A stretch of 64,000 nt of DNA from JANYCG01 sp031365665 (GTDB lineage: Bacteria > Pseudomonadota > Gammaproteobacteria > Burkholderiales > Burkholderiaceae_C). The DNA lies in assembly GCA_031365665.1 (NCBI GenBank), contig JANLYO010000111.1, forward strand, positions 6,782 through 70,781, in the 5' to 3' direction. Position 1 is the first letter of the stretch. The number at the start of each line of letters is the position of its first letter. Below the pieces are notes generated by a model, which was not told the origin of the DNA, did not search any database, and saw only the letters and a list, made by a program, of their open reading frames with translations. Positions 23,184 to 31,101 of the stretch are shown in pieces. The translations under genes and the position numbers were made by a program.

Positions 23184-24227
23184 ATGTTTGCTTTCAAGCC
23201 CCTGCGTCTCGCGACCGCCTGTGCCCTTGGAGTGGCTCTGATTTTCCCTTTGCGCCTTGCCACGGCACAGGAGCGCACCCTCGTGGTCTCGGCTTTTGGC
23301 GTAGGTCAAAACGAGCTGCGCAAAGAGCTGTACGCACCCTTTGAAGCCAAATGCAAATGCAAGATTGTCGTCAACGTGGGCAACAGCGCTGACCGTCTGG
23401 CCAAGCTGGAGGCGCGCAAGGGCAACCCGGAGGTCGATGTTGCCGTGCTGGCCGATTTTTCAGCGATGGAGGCCGCGCAAAAAGACCTGATCGAACCCAT
23501 CGACGTGAGCCGGCTCAAGAACTACAACAAGCTGCACGACATGGCCAAGGACCCGATTGGCAACCACATGGGCGTGGGCTACACGTGGTTTGCCACCTCG
23601 ATCATCTACCGCAGCGACAAGGTCAAGATCGACTCGTGGAAAGACCTCGCCAAACCCGAGTTGAAAGGCCGCATCGCCCTGCCCAACATCACCACAACGC
23701 AAGGCCCGGCCATGCTCTTGATGATGGACAAAGCCTACGGCGGCACCACGCCCGACCTGGCCACCGGCATCCAACGGGTGGCCGACATGAAGGGCGGTGT
23801 GGTGACCTTTTACGAACGTTCGGCGCAGCTCGTCCAGCTTTTCCAGCAGGAAGAAATTTATGCCGCTGTCACGGGCCGCTTCAACTGGCCGCTGATCAAG
23901 AAGCTCAATATGCCCTTGGCTTGGGCAACTCCCAAAGAAGGCCTCACCGGTGGCATCAACGTGTTGGTGCTCACCAGAGGCAGCAAAAACAAAGACCTAG
24001 CCTACGCCTTCATGGACGAGTGGCTCTCCACCGAGGCCCAAACCCGCTTGGCCATGGCGCTCGTGGACAGCCCCGCCAACAAGGAAGTCAAGCTGCCCAA
24101 AGACGTGGCCGATGTGTTGACCTACGGCGCCGATACGGCCAAAACGCTGAACCTCATCACCCCAGCGCAGCACCTGTTGCGGCGCAAGGCCTGGGTGGAT
24201 GGCTGGAACGCAAAAATAGCCCGGTAA
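23184..24227 (+). CDS. ABC transporter substrate-binding protein (PotD/Fe3+ type)
   Basis: Encodes 347 aa from MFAFKPLRLATACALG, a signal peptide with a cleavage site likely after LRLATAQ. The mature part (RTLVVSAFGVGQNELRKELYAPFEAK, VDVAVLADFSAMEAAQK, GVGYTWFATSIIYRSDKV) is the type II periplasmic-binding fold of the spermidine/putrescine, iron or 2-aminoethylphosphonate group. A GAGG sequence precedes the ATG. It heads an operon with two permeases and an ATPase, followed by purine nucleoside enzymes. The ligand may therefore be a purine nucleoside or related base, which would be unusual for this binding-protein class. Confidence 0.85.
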   Translation: MFAFKPLRLATACALGVALIFPLRLATAQERTLVVSAFGVGQNELRKELYAPFEAKCKCKIVVNVGNSADRLAKLEARKGNPEVDVAVLADFSAMEAAQKDLIEPIDVSRLKNYNKLHDMAKDPIGNHMGVGYTWFATSIIYRSDKVKIDSWKDLAKPELKGRIALPNITTTQGPAMLLMMDKAYGGTTPDLATGIQRVADMKGGVVTFYERSAQLVQLFQQEEIYAAVTGRFNWPLIKKLNMPLAWATPKEGLTGGINVLVLTRGSKNKDLAYAFMDEWLSTEAQTRLAMALVDSPANKEVKLPKDVADVLTYGADTAKTLNLITPAQHLLRRKAWVDGWNAKIAR

Positions 24228-24231
24228 TTTC

Positions 24232-25056
24232 ATGTTTGACAACCGCCGCATCGGCACTGCACTGGCCCTTCCCGCCGCTGTATTTGTGGCGCTGGCCTTT
24301 CTGGTGCCAGTGGGAGTGTTGTTGTCGGGCAGCGTCAGCACACCGACCGGTTGGACGCTCGCCCTCTTTGCCGAATTTTTCAACGACCCGCTCTCGATGG
24401 AAGTGATGTGGCGCACAGTGCGCCTGGGCGCTTTGGTCACACTCACGTCGGCCGCCTTGGGCTATGTTGCGGCTTTGGCCATCGTGCAAGCCGGCCCCAC
24501 CTGGAAAGGCCGCCTGGTCGGGCTGGTGGTGTTGCCGCTGATGATCTCACCGGTCGCACGCACCTACGCCTGGATCGTGATTCTGGGGCGCACCGGCATC
24601 GTCAACCAGGCCCTGGTCGCGGTCGGCCTGTCGGACGAACCCATCCGAATCCTGTTCACGGAAACTGCCGTGTTCATCGGCCTGGTGCAACTCTTTTTGC
24701 CACTCATGGTGCTTTCACTCGTGAGTGCGCTCGAAAATCTCCCGGCCGACGTGATTCCAGCAGCACGTGTGCTGGGTGCAGGATGGCTCAGCGTGTTCTT
24801 CAAAGTGATCCTGCCGCTCACGCGCGAAGGCCTGGTCACTGGAGGCACTTTGGTGTTCACCGGCGCGGTCACCGCTTACATCACCCCGGCGGTGCTGGGC
24901 GGCTCCAAAGTGCTGATGTTGGAGACGCTGTTGTACCAACGTGTCTCTGTCAACAACGATTTTGTCTCCGCCAGCGTGATCGCCGCGATCCTGATCGCGA
25001 TGGGCGTTGTCACCCACATGTTGCTCAAACGCGCGGCCAAGCCGCGTGCGAGCTAG
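24232..25056 (+). CDS. ABC transporter permease 1
   Basis: Encodes 274 aa with about six membrane helices, starting MFDNRRIGTALALPAAVF. It is a binding-protein-dependent permease of the PotB/CysU class. The EAA-like loop that docks the ATPase is near ENLPADVIPAARVLGAGWLS. It starts 4 bp after the binding-protein stop and works with the second permease as a heterodimer. Confidence 0.9.
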   Translation: MFDNRRIGTALALPAAVFVALAFLVPVGVLLSGSVSTPTGWTLALFAEFFNDPLSMEVMWRTVRLGALVTLTSAALGYVAALAIVQAGPTWKGRLVGLVVLPLMISPVARTYAWIVILGRTGIVNQALVAVGLSDEPIRILFTETAVFIGLVQLFLPLMVLSLVSALENLPADVIPAARVLGAGWLSVFFKVILPLTREGLVTGGTLVFTGAVTAYITPAVLGGSKVLMLETLLYQRVSVNNDFVSASVIAAILIAMGVVTHMLLKRAAKPRAS

Positions 25057-25065
25057 GCCACGCCC

Positions 25066-25851
25066 ATGAACCCCCTCATGCGCCTAAGTGGTTGGGCCGT
25101 GCTCAGCGGGATATTGGTTTTTCTGCTCGGGCCGTTTTTGCTGATCGCGGCGGCCGGCCTGTCTGCGGGCGACACCTTGGCCTTCCCGCCGCAGGGCCTC
25201 TCACTGCGCTGGATCATTGCGGTGTTTGGCATGGACAATTTCCGCGAAAGCTTCATGTTGTCGATGCAACTGGCGGTGGGCGCCACACTGCTGGCGCTTC
25301 TGGTCGGCGTGCCAGCGGCGTATGGGTTGTCGCGTTACCAGGTGCCGGGGCGCGAGATCATCCGTACCATCGTGTTCACACCCGTGATCGTTCCGGGCAT
25401 CATCGTGGGGCTGGCTTTGTTGCGCCATGAGGTGATTCCGCTGGGGCTCTCGGTCACCTGGGCGCTGATCTTGGCGCACACCGTGCTGGTCGTCCCCTAC
25501 GCAGTGCGCGTGGTCACAGCCAGCCTGGAGAACCTGCGCTCCGATGTGGAGGAAGCCGCCGTGATGCTGGGGGCCTCCCGCATCAGCGCTTTTTTTCGCG
25601 TGGTGATGCCCAATATCATGAACGGTATCCTGGCGGCCTTCATTTTGGGCTTCATCACCTCGTTCAACCAAGTGCCGGTCTCGCTGTTTCTCACTGGCCC
25701 CGGCATCACCACGCTGCCGATCGACATGTTGTCGTCGATGGAATATGTGTATGACCCGTCCATCGCGGCGCTCTCAGCGCTGATGGCGCTGATGTCGATG
25801 CTGATTGTCTTGCTGGCCGAACGTTTGCTGGGTTTGTCGCGTTATGTCTGA
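25066..25851 (+). CDS. ABC transporter permease 2
   Basis: Encodes 261 aa with about six helices, of the PotC class. The EAA loop is at ENLRSDVEEAAVMLGASRISAFFRVVMPNIMNG, the standard ATPase-contact helix. It lies 9 bp after permease 1 and overlaps the ATPase gene by 8 bp, so the importer genes form one tightly packed unit. Confidence 0.9.
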   Translation: MNPLMRLSGWAVLSGILVFLLGPFLLIAAAGLSAGDTLAFPPQGLSLRWIIAVFGMDNFRESFMLSMQLAVGATLLALLVGVPAAYGLSRYQVPGREIIRTIVFTPVIVPGIIVGLALLRHEVIPLGLSVTWALILAHTVLVVPYAVRVVTASLENLRSDVEEAAVMLGASRISAFFRVVMPNIMNGILAAFILGFITSFNQVPVSLFLTGPGITTLPIDMLSSMEYVYDPSIAALSALMALMSMLIVLLAERLLGLSRYV

Positions 25852-26914
25852 AGTTGAAATTCCTGGTACGGCAGGGTTCCTGTCGCTGGAGAACCTGACG
25901 CTGGCTTATGGCGATCAGGCCGCCGTGGACAGTTTGAATTTGCAGGTACGCGAAGGTGAGCTTTTGGCGCTCTTGGGGCCTTCGGGCTGCGGCAAAACCA
26001 CCACCATGCGGGCCATTGCCGGGCTGTTGGCGTCGCGCGCGGGCAGCATCCGGCTGGCCGGTGAAGACATCACCCGCAAAAGCGCCAATACGCGCGAGAT
26101 CGGGCTGGTGTTCCAGTCTTATGCACTGTTCCCCCATCTGTCGGTGTTTGAAAACGTCGCCTTTGGCCTGCGCCTGCGGCGGGTCGCCAGCGCAGAGCTG
26201 CAACGGCGCGTGATGGAAGCCGTCGAGATGGTGGGTCTCTCGGGCTTCGAGCGGCGCCTGCCCAAAGAGCTTTCGGGGGGCCAGCAACAACGCGTGGCGC
26301 TGGCGCGCTCCGTGGTGGTGCGCCCCCGGCTGTTGTTGCTGGACGAACCGCTCTCCAATTTGGACGCCCGTTTGCGTTTGGAGATGCGCAGCGAGCTGCA
26401 ACGCCTGCAGCGCGATTTAGGCGTGACGATGGTGTATGTCACACACGACCAGGTCGAGGCGCTGGCGCTGGCCCACCGGGTCGTGGTGATGAAGGCCGGC
26501 AAAATTGCCCAGCAGGGTTCACCCGCTGACATTTACGAGCGGCCGGCTTCGGCTTTTGTGGCCCAGTTTGTGGGTTTTGAAAACCTGTTTCGTGCCAGCG
26601 CTCTGGGCTTGACAGGCGTCGCACTGGGACCCGGTGACAAGCCCCAACAAGGCTACCTGGCTTGGCCATCCGGCGTCCGGCCCAGCGCGCCCGCGCTGGC
26701 GTGGCGGCCACGCCATGTCCTTCTGGGAGAAGGCCCTTTTGAAGGCCGGGTGCTGGGCGCGTCTTACCTTGGAGAAGCGGTGGAATATTTGATCGACTGC
26801 CCGGCCGGCACGGTCAAAGCTCAAGCGCCTACCCATGCGCCACGTTACCCAATCCAGGCGCCAATTCGATTCGATTTGCCGCTGGCCGACGCGGTGCATC
26901 TGCAAACGGATTGA
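25844..26914 (+). CDS. ABC transporter ATP-binding protein (PotA type)
   Basis: Encodes 356 aa from MSEVEIPGTAGFL. Walker A is GPSGCGKTTT, the signature LSGGQQQRVALARS, Walker B LLLLDEPLSNLD and the switch His in YVTHDQVEALA. The C-terminal 110 residues form a TOBE regulatory domain, as in PotA and FbpC. It energises the import system encoded upstream. The nucleoside hydrolase gene begins 7 bp after its stop, which ties the transporter to purine metabolism. Confidence 0.92.
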   Translation: MSEVEIPGTAGFLSLENLTLAYGDQAAVDSLNLQVREGELLALLGPSGCGKTTTMRAIAGLLASRAGSIRLAGEDITRKSANTREIGLVFQSYALFPHLSVFENVAFGLRLRRVASAELQRRVMEAVEMVGLSGFERRLPKELSGGQQQRVALARSVVVRPRLLLLDEPLSNLDARLRLEMRSELQRLQRDLGVTMVYVTHDQVEALALAHRVVVMKAGKIAQQGSPADIYERPASAFVAQFVGFENLFRASALGLTGVALGPGDKPQQGYLAWPSGVRPSAPALAWRPRHVLLGEGPFEGRVLGASYLGEAVEYLIDCPAGTVKAQAPTHAPRYPIQAPIRFDLPLADAVHLQTD

Positions 26915-26921
26915 CACCGCA

Positions 26922-27866
26922 ATGCAACACGTGTGGATCGACACCGACATGGGTTTTGACGACCTGGCCGCAGTCTTGACGGTGGCGCACACACCAGGCT
27001 GGCAAATTGACGGCCTCTCGCTGGTCGCAGGCAATGCGCCTATCGACACCGTGCTGGACAACGCACTTCGCAGCGCCCATTTTTTTGGCTGGCAGTTTCC
27101 CATTTACCAAGGCCGTGCACGCCCATTGAAGGCTGAGTTGGCCACGGCGCAACACATTCTGGGCGCAGACGCCATGAAGTCGGCGGGACAAAGCCTGCCA
27201 CCAGCACGCCATGGCTTGGCCCAAGGTGATGCCCTCACTGCACTGGCACGGTACCTGCGGCAGGCCGCCAAGCCCGCAACCGTGTTGGCACTGGGGCCGC
27301 TCACCAATATCGCAGCGGTGTTGCTGGCAGAGCCGCTGCTCGCCCAACAGATTGGACAACTGGTCTGGATGGGCGGAAGCGCGGGTGCAGGCAACCACAC
27401 CGCTGCGGCAGAATTCAACGCCGCTGTAGACCCTGAAGCGATTCAAGTGGTGCTGGATGCCCAAGTGCCGCTCCGCATGGTCGGCCTGGACGCCTGCCGC
27501 CAGGTGCGCGCCCATGCCAGTGACGCGCACGCCCTGCGCGCTTTGGGCACGCAGCGTGCTGCCGTGCTGGCCGATTTGCTGATGGGTTATGTCTGCATAG
27601 CCAGCGCCGATGGCAGCTTGCCGATGGCGCTGTACGACCCGACGGCGGCAGCAGCGCTGGTCGCGCCCGAGGCTATGCAATGGCGTGATGCGCATGTGGT
27701 GGCCGAACTCGAAGGCCGCCATACCCGTGGCATGACGGTGGTGGAATTTCGCGTGCCGCGCCGTGCGGTGGCCAACGCGCGGGTGGCCAGCGTTGCCGAT
27801 GAGACCCTGTTGCGCCGCGCGGTCTTCGATGCCCTGGCTCGCGCAGCGCTGGGGGCTGGCGCATGA
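26922..27866 (+). CDS. Inosine-uridine preferring nucleoside hydrolase family protein
   Basis: Encodes 314 aa. Nucleoside hydrolases cleave the N-glycosidic bond of nucleosides to base plus ribose. The N-terminal Ca2+-site motif, normally DTDxGxDD, is seen in VWIDTDMGFDDLAAVL. ALGPLTNIAAVL and VWMGGSAGAGNHTAAAEFN (with the AEFN element) are family hallmarks, and MALYDPTAAAALV holds the C-terminal Asp. It is coupled to the deaminase-like gene by a 4-bp ATGA overlap. Together they would release and deaminate a purine. Confidence 0.9.
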   Translation: MQHVWIDTDMGFDDLAAVLTVAHTPGWQIDGLSLVAGNAPIDTVLDNALRSAHFFGWQFPIYQGRARPLKAELATAQHILGADAMKSAGQSLPPARHGLAQGDALTALARYLRQAAKPATVLALGPLTNIAAVLLAEPLLAQQIGQLVWMGGSAGAGNHTAAAEFNAAVDPEAIQVVLDAQVPLRMVGLDACRQVRAHASDAHALRALGTQRAAVLADLLMGYVCIASADGSLPMALYDPTAAAALVAPEAMQWRDAHVVAELEGRHTRGMTVVEFRVPRRAVANARVASVADETLLRRAVFDALARAALGAGA

Positions 27867-28948
27867 ACGTGGACACCAACACCCGGAATGACGCCTTCTT
27901 TCAGGCGATTCCCAAAGTAGAGCTGCATTGCCACTTGTTGGGCACGGTGCGCGAGGCCACTTTCCGTGATCTGGCCCGGCGCAGCAAGTCGCCCTTGGCC
28001 GATGAAGAGATCACCGCGTTCTACACGCGCGGCGAAAAGCCGGTGGGGGTGTTGCGTGTGTTGCGCGCGCTCGATGCCTGGTTGCTGCAAACAGCCGATG
28101 ATCTGCACCGCATCACCTATGAATATTTGCAGGATGCAGCACGCCACAACGTGCGCTACGCAGAATTCTTCTGGAACCCAACGGGCACCGTGCGGGAGTC
28201 TGGCATGACTTACCGGGCCGCGCAAACCGCGATCACCCAGGCCATACGCGATGCAGAGCGCGACTGCGGCATCGTGGGCCGCTTAATCCCGTCCATTGAC
28301 CGCGAAGCCTCGCCCGACGCCGCGAAGGAGATGGTCCAGTGGATGTGCGCCCACCGCTGTGATGAAACCATTGGACTGGGCATCGACTACCGGGAAGTAG
28401 ATCGCCCGCCCGAGATGTTTATTGAGGCCTACGCCCTCGCGCGTGCCTCCGGTTTCAAGACCACGGCCCACGCGGGCGAGTTCGGCTGTGAATGGATCAA
28501 CGTCAAGACGGCGGTGGATGTCTTGAAGATCGACCGTGTCGACCATGGTTACACCATCATCGACGCGCCAGATTTCGCGCAGGAGTGTGCACAGCGCGGC
28601 ATCGTGTTCACCGTGGTGCCTACCAATTCCTATTACCTGCGCACCTTGGCAAAAGACCGCTGGGCGCTGGACCACCCGATCCGCAAAATGCGTGAACTGG
28701 GCCTGGCCCTGCACCCCAACACCGATGACCCGACCCTGCACCATGTCACCCCGACCCAGGCCTGGGCGATGATGCACCGTGACTTCGGCTTCTCCATCAC
28801 CGACCTGCGCGACTGCATGTTGCATGGCCTCACTGCGGCCTGGATCGACGACCGCACACGGCGCGATTGGCAGGCTGCATTCACATCGGAATTCGACCAT
28901 CAGTTCGCGGTGGCACAACTTGTTTCTGCGGCTTCGTCGCTTGGGTGA
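27863..28948 (+). CDS. Adenosine/adenine deaminase-like amidohydrolase
   Basis: Encodes 361 aa. TIM-barrel metal-dependent deaminase of the adenosine deaminase family. Metal and catalytic residues are visible: HCHL (His22, His24), HAGE (His203, Glu206), VDHGY (His228) and NTDDP (Asp288). HCHLLGT and HPNTDDP differ slightly from the usual HxHLDG and SxNTDDP, so the substrate could be adenine, a modified adenosine or another aminopurine. It lies between a nucleoside hydrolase and a molybdenum hydroxylase, as expected of a purine breakdown route. Confidence 0.86.
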   Translation: MNVDTNTRNDAFFQAIPKVELHCHLLGTVREATFRDLARRSKSPLADEEITAFYTRGEKPVGVLRVLRALDAWLLQTADDLHRITYEYLQDAARHNVRYAEFFWNPTGTVRESGMTYRAAQTAITQAIRDAERDCGIVGRLIPSIDREASPDAAKEMVQWMCAHRCDETIGLGIDYREVDRPPEMFIEAYALARASGFKTTAHAGEFGCEWINVKTAVDVLKIDRVDHGYTIIDAPDFAQECAQRGIVFTVVPTNSYYLRTLAKDRWALDHPIRKMRELGLALHPNTDDPTLHHVTPTQAWAMMHRDFGFSITDLRDCMLHGLTAAWIDDRTRRDWQAAFTSEFDHQFAVAQLVSAASSLG

Positions 28949-28984
28949 CGAGTCGAGGCGGGACGCCTCGTTAACATCCTGCCC

Positions 28985-29665
28985 ATGGGAACACTCTATT
29001 TGGTACGGCACGGACAAGCCTCTTTTGGCGCTGCCGATTACGACAATTTGAGCCCGCTGGGCCACCGGCAAAGTGTGCGCCTGGGCGAATACCTCGCTGC
29101 AAAAGGCCTGAAGTTTGATGCGGTGTTGGTCGGCACGCTCAAGCGCCATGCACAAACGCTGGCAGGCATTCAGCAAGGCATGAAAACTGCCCACGAAGCG
29201 CTCCAGTGGCCTGGGCTCAATGAATACGACAGCCACGCCGTGATCTCGGCGGTCCACCCAGAGCCGTTGGCCAAACCCAGCACGCCCGGGATGTACCGCA
29301 ACCACTTTCGCATTTTGCGCAAGGGCTTGACCCAATGGATGAATGGCGCAAGCGAGCCACAAGGCATGCCGACTTACCCGGAGTTCCAAAAGGGCGTGAC
29401 CAGCGCACTCGACCACGTGCGCAGCCACCCTGGCATCGGCGTCACAGGCAATGTGCTGATGGTCTCAAGCGGCGGCCCCATCTCTACGGCAGTGGGCCAT
29501 ATTTTGGGCACTACGCCCGAGATGACCATTGAACTGAACCTGCGCATCCGCAACACCTCGATCACCGAGTTCGACTTCAACCCCAAGCGCCACATGCTGG
29601 TGACCTACAACACGCTGCCGCATCTGGACCACGCGGACTTTGCGAGCTGGGTGACGTATTCCTGA
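28985..29665 (+). CDS. Histidine phosphatase family protein
   Basis: Encodes 226 aa. The phosphohistidine motif is YLVRHGQASFG at the N-terminus. LKRHAQTLAGI and the downstream SSGGPISTAVGHIL segment carry the second Arg and His regions of phosphoglycerate-mutase-like phosphatases. It could remove phosphate from a nucleotide or sugar phosphate in this locus, but that is inferred only from position. It starts 36 bp after the deaminase stop. Confidence 0.87.
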   Translation: MGTLYLVRHGQASFGAADYDNLSPLGHRQSVRLGEYLAAKGLKFDAVLVGTLKRHAQTLAGIQQGMKTAHEALQWPGLNEYDSHAVISAVHPEPLAKPSTPGMYRNHFRILRKGLTQWMNGASEPQGMPTYPEFQKGVTSALDHVRSHPGIGVTGNVLMVSSGGPISTAVGHILGTTPEMTIELNLRIRNTSITEFDFNPKRHMLVTYNTLPHLDHADFASWVTYS

Positions 29666-29785
29666 CCTTGGCCCTGACCTTGGCCCACAGCGCCTTCGTC
29701 ACGCGCGGTTTCGGAGTAAAGTGCATCAGCACCCGCCCCTTTTCAACGGTGTTCCCCCTGTTTTGACCACCCCCAATCCACCGCC

Positions 29786-30592
29786 GTGAAACCACTTCAA
29801 TACCAACTCAGCACCTCAGTGGATCAGGCCCGGCAAGCCCTGGCCCAAGACCCCGACGCCCGCCTGCTGGCAGGCGGCATGACCTTGATCCCGGCGCTCA
29901 AGCACCGCTTGTCATCCCCAACGCAACTGGTGGACATTTCCCGCTTGGCCGATCTGCGCCGCATCGACGTCAAAGCGGACCACGTCTGGGTGGGCGCAGG
30001 CATGCGCCACGCGGAGGTGGCCAGTTCTGCGCCACTCGCCCAGGCGCTGCCCAGCCTGGCGCAACTTGCAGGCGGCATTGGTGACCCGCAGGTGCGGGCG
30101 CGCGGCACGCTGGGCGGCTCCATCGCCAACAACGACCCCGCGGCGGACTACCCGGCAGCGCTGGTCGCGCTCAAAGCGGTCGTCGTCACGCAGCAACGCG
30201 AACTCGCGGCAGAAGATTTCTTCCAGGGCATGTTCGCCACCGCATTGCGGGCTGACGAAATCATCACGGGCGTGAAATTTTTCATTCCAAAAAAGAGCGC
30301 CTATGCCAAATTCCGCCACCCGGCTTCCGGCTTCGCGATGACGGGCGTTTTTGCGGCTGATTTCGGTGGCGGCGACGTTCGGGTTGCCGTGACCGGCGCC
30401 GCCAGCAGCGTGTGCCGCTGGCCTGCCGCTGAAGCGGCCTGGAAAAAGGGCTTGGCCACCGGCGGGCCGGCCACCGCCGTGTTCGAGCACCCCGAGTTGT
30501 TGTCTGACATCCACGCGCCCGCCGCCTACCGCGCGCAGCTCGCCACGCTGATGTTTGAGCAAGCCCTGAGGTCATTCGCCCAACCCTTTTGA
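29786..30592 (+). CDS. Xanthine dehydrogenase-family FAD-binding subunit
   Basis: Encodes 268 aa. CoxM/XdhB-type medium subunit: RLLAGGMTLIPALKHRLSSP and the FAD loop ARGTLGGSIANNDPAADYPAALVAL are clear. It accepts electrons from the [2Fe-2S] subunit and passes them to an acceptor such as NAD+ or a quinone. It is the first of three genes in FAD, [2Fe-2S], Mo order, as in CO dehydrogenase-like hydroxylases. Start MKPLQYQLSTSVDQA has normal family length. Confidence 0.91.
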   Translation: MKPLQYQLSTSVDQARQALAQDPDARLLAGGMTLIPALKHRLSSPTQLVDISRLADLRRIDVKADHVWVGAGMRHAEVASSAPLAQALPSLAQLAGGIGDPQVRARGTLGGSIANNDPAADYPAALVALKAVVVTQQRELAAEDFFQGMFATALRADEIITGVKFFIPKKSAYAKFRHPASGFAMTGVFAADFGGGDVRVAVTGAASSVCRWPAAEAAWKKGLATGGPATAVFEHPELLSDIHAPAAYRAQLATLMFEQALRSFAQPF

Positions 30593-30606
30593 TTGCCACG
30601 ACTCCC

Positions 30607-31101
30607 ATGAAGATTTCACTTGATATCAACGGCCAGACGCGCCATGCCGATGTAGAAGAGCGCACCTTGCTGGCTGACATGATCCGCGATGTGTTTGACC
30701 TCACCGGCACCCACATCGGTTGCGACACCAGCCAGTGCGGCTGCTGCACCGTGCTGCTGGATGGCACGGCGGTCAAGTCCTGCAGCATGCTCGCGGTGCA
30801 GGCGCAGGGCTGCAAAGTGACCACCATTGAAGGCCTGGCGCCATCAGGTTCTGGGCAGCCCGCCTTGCACCCCGTGCAAGCCGCCTTCACCGAGTGCCAT
30901 GGGCTGCAATGCGGGTTTTGCACGCCGGGCATGGTCATGGCCACCGTGAGCCTGCTCAAATTCCACCCCAACCCGAGTGACGCCGAGATTGCCGACGGCT
31001 TGGGCGGCAACCTGTGCCGTTGTACGGGCTACTTCAACATTGCCAAGGCGGTGAAGCAGGCCGCAGCAGCCATGTCCGGCACGCGCGGGGTGGCCGCATG
31101 A
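30607..31101 (+). CDS. Xanthine dehydrogenase-family [2Fe-2S] subunit
   Basis: Encodes 164 aa. Plant-type ferredoxin cluster: GCDTSQCGCCTVLLDG followed by the fourth Cys in VKSC. Second [2Fe-2S] cluster in the helical domain: LQCGFCTPGMVM and NLCRCTGYFNI. It transfers electrons between the Mo and FAD subunits. Its stop overlaps the Mo subunit start by 4 bp (ATGA). Confidence 0.94.
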   Translation: MKISLDINGQTRHADVEERTLLADMIRDVFDLTGTHIGCDTSQCGCCTVLLDGTAVKSCSMLAVQAQGCKVTTIEGLAPSGSGQPALHPVQAAFTECHGLQCGFCTPGMVMATVSLLKFHPNPSDAEIADGLGGNLCRCTGYFNIAKAVKQAAAAMSGTRGVAA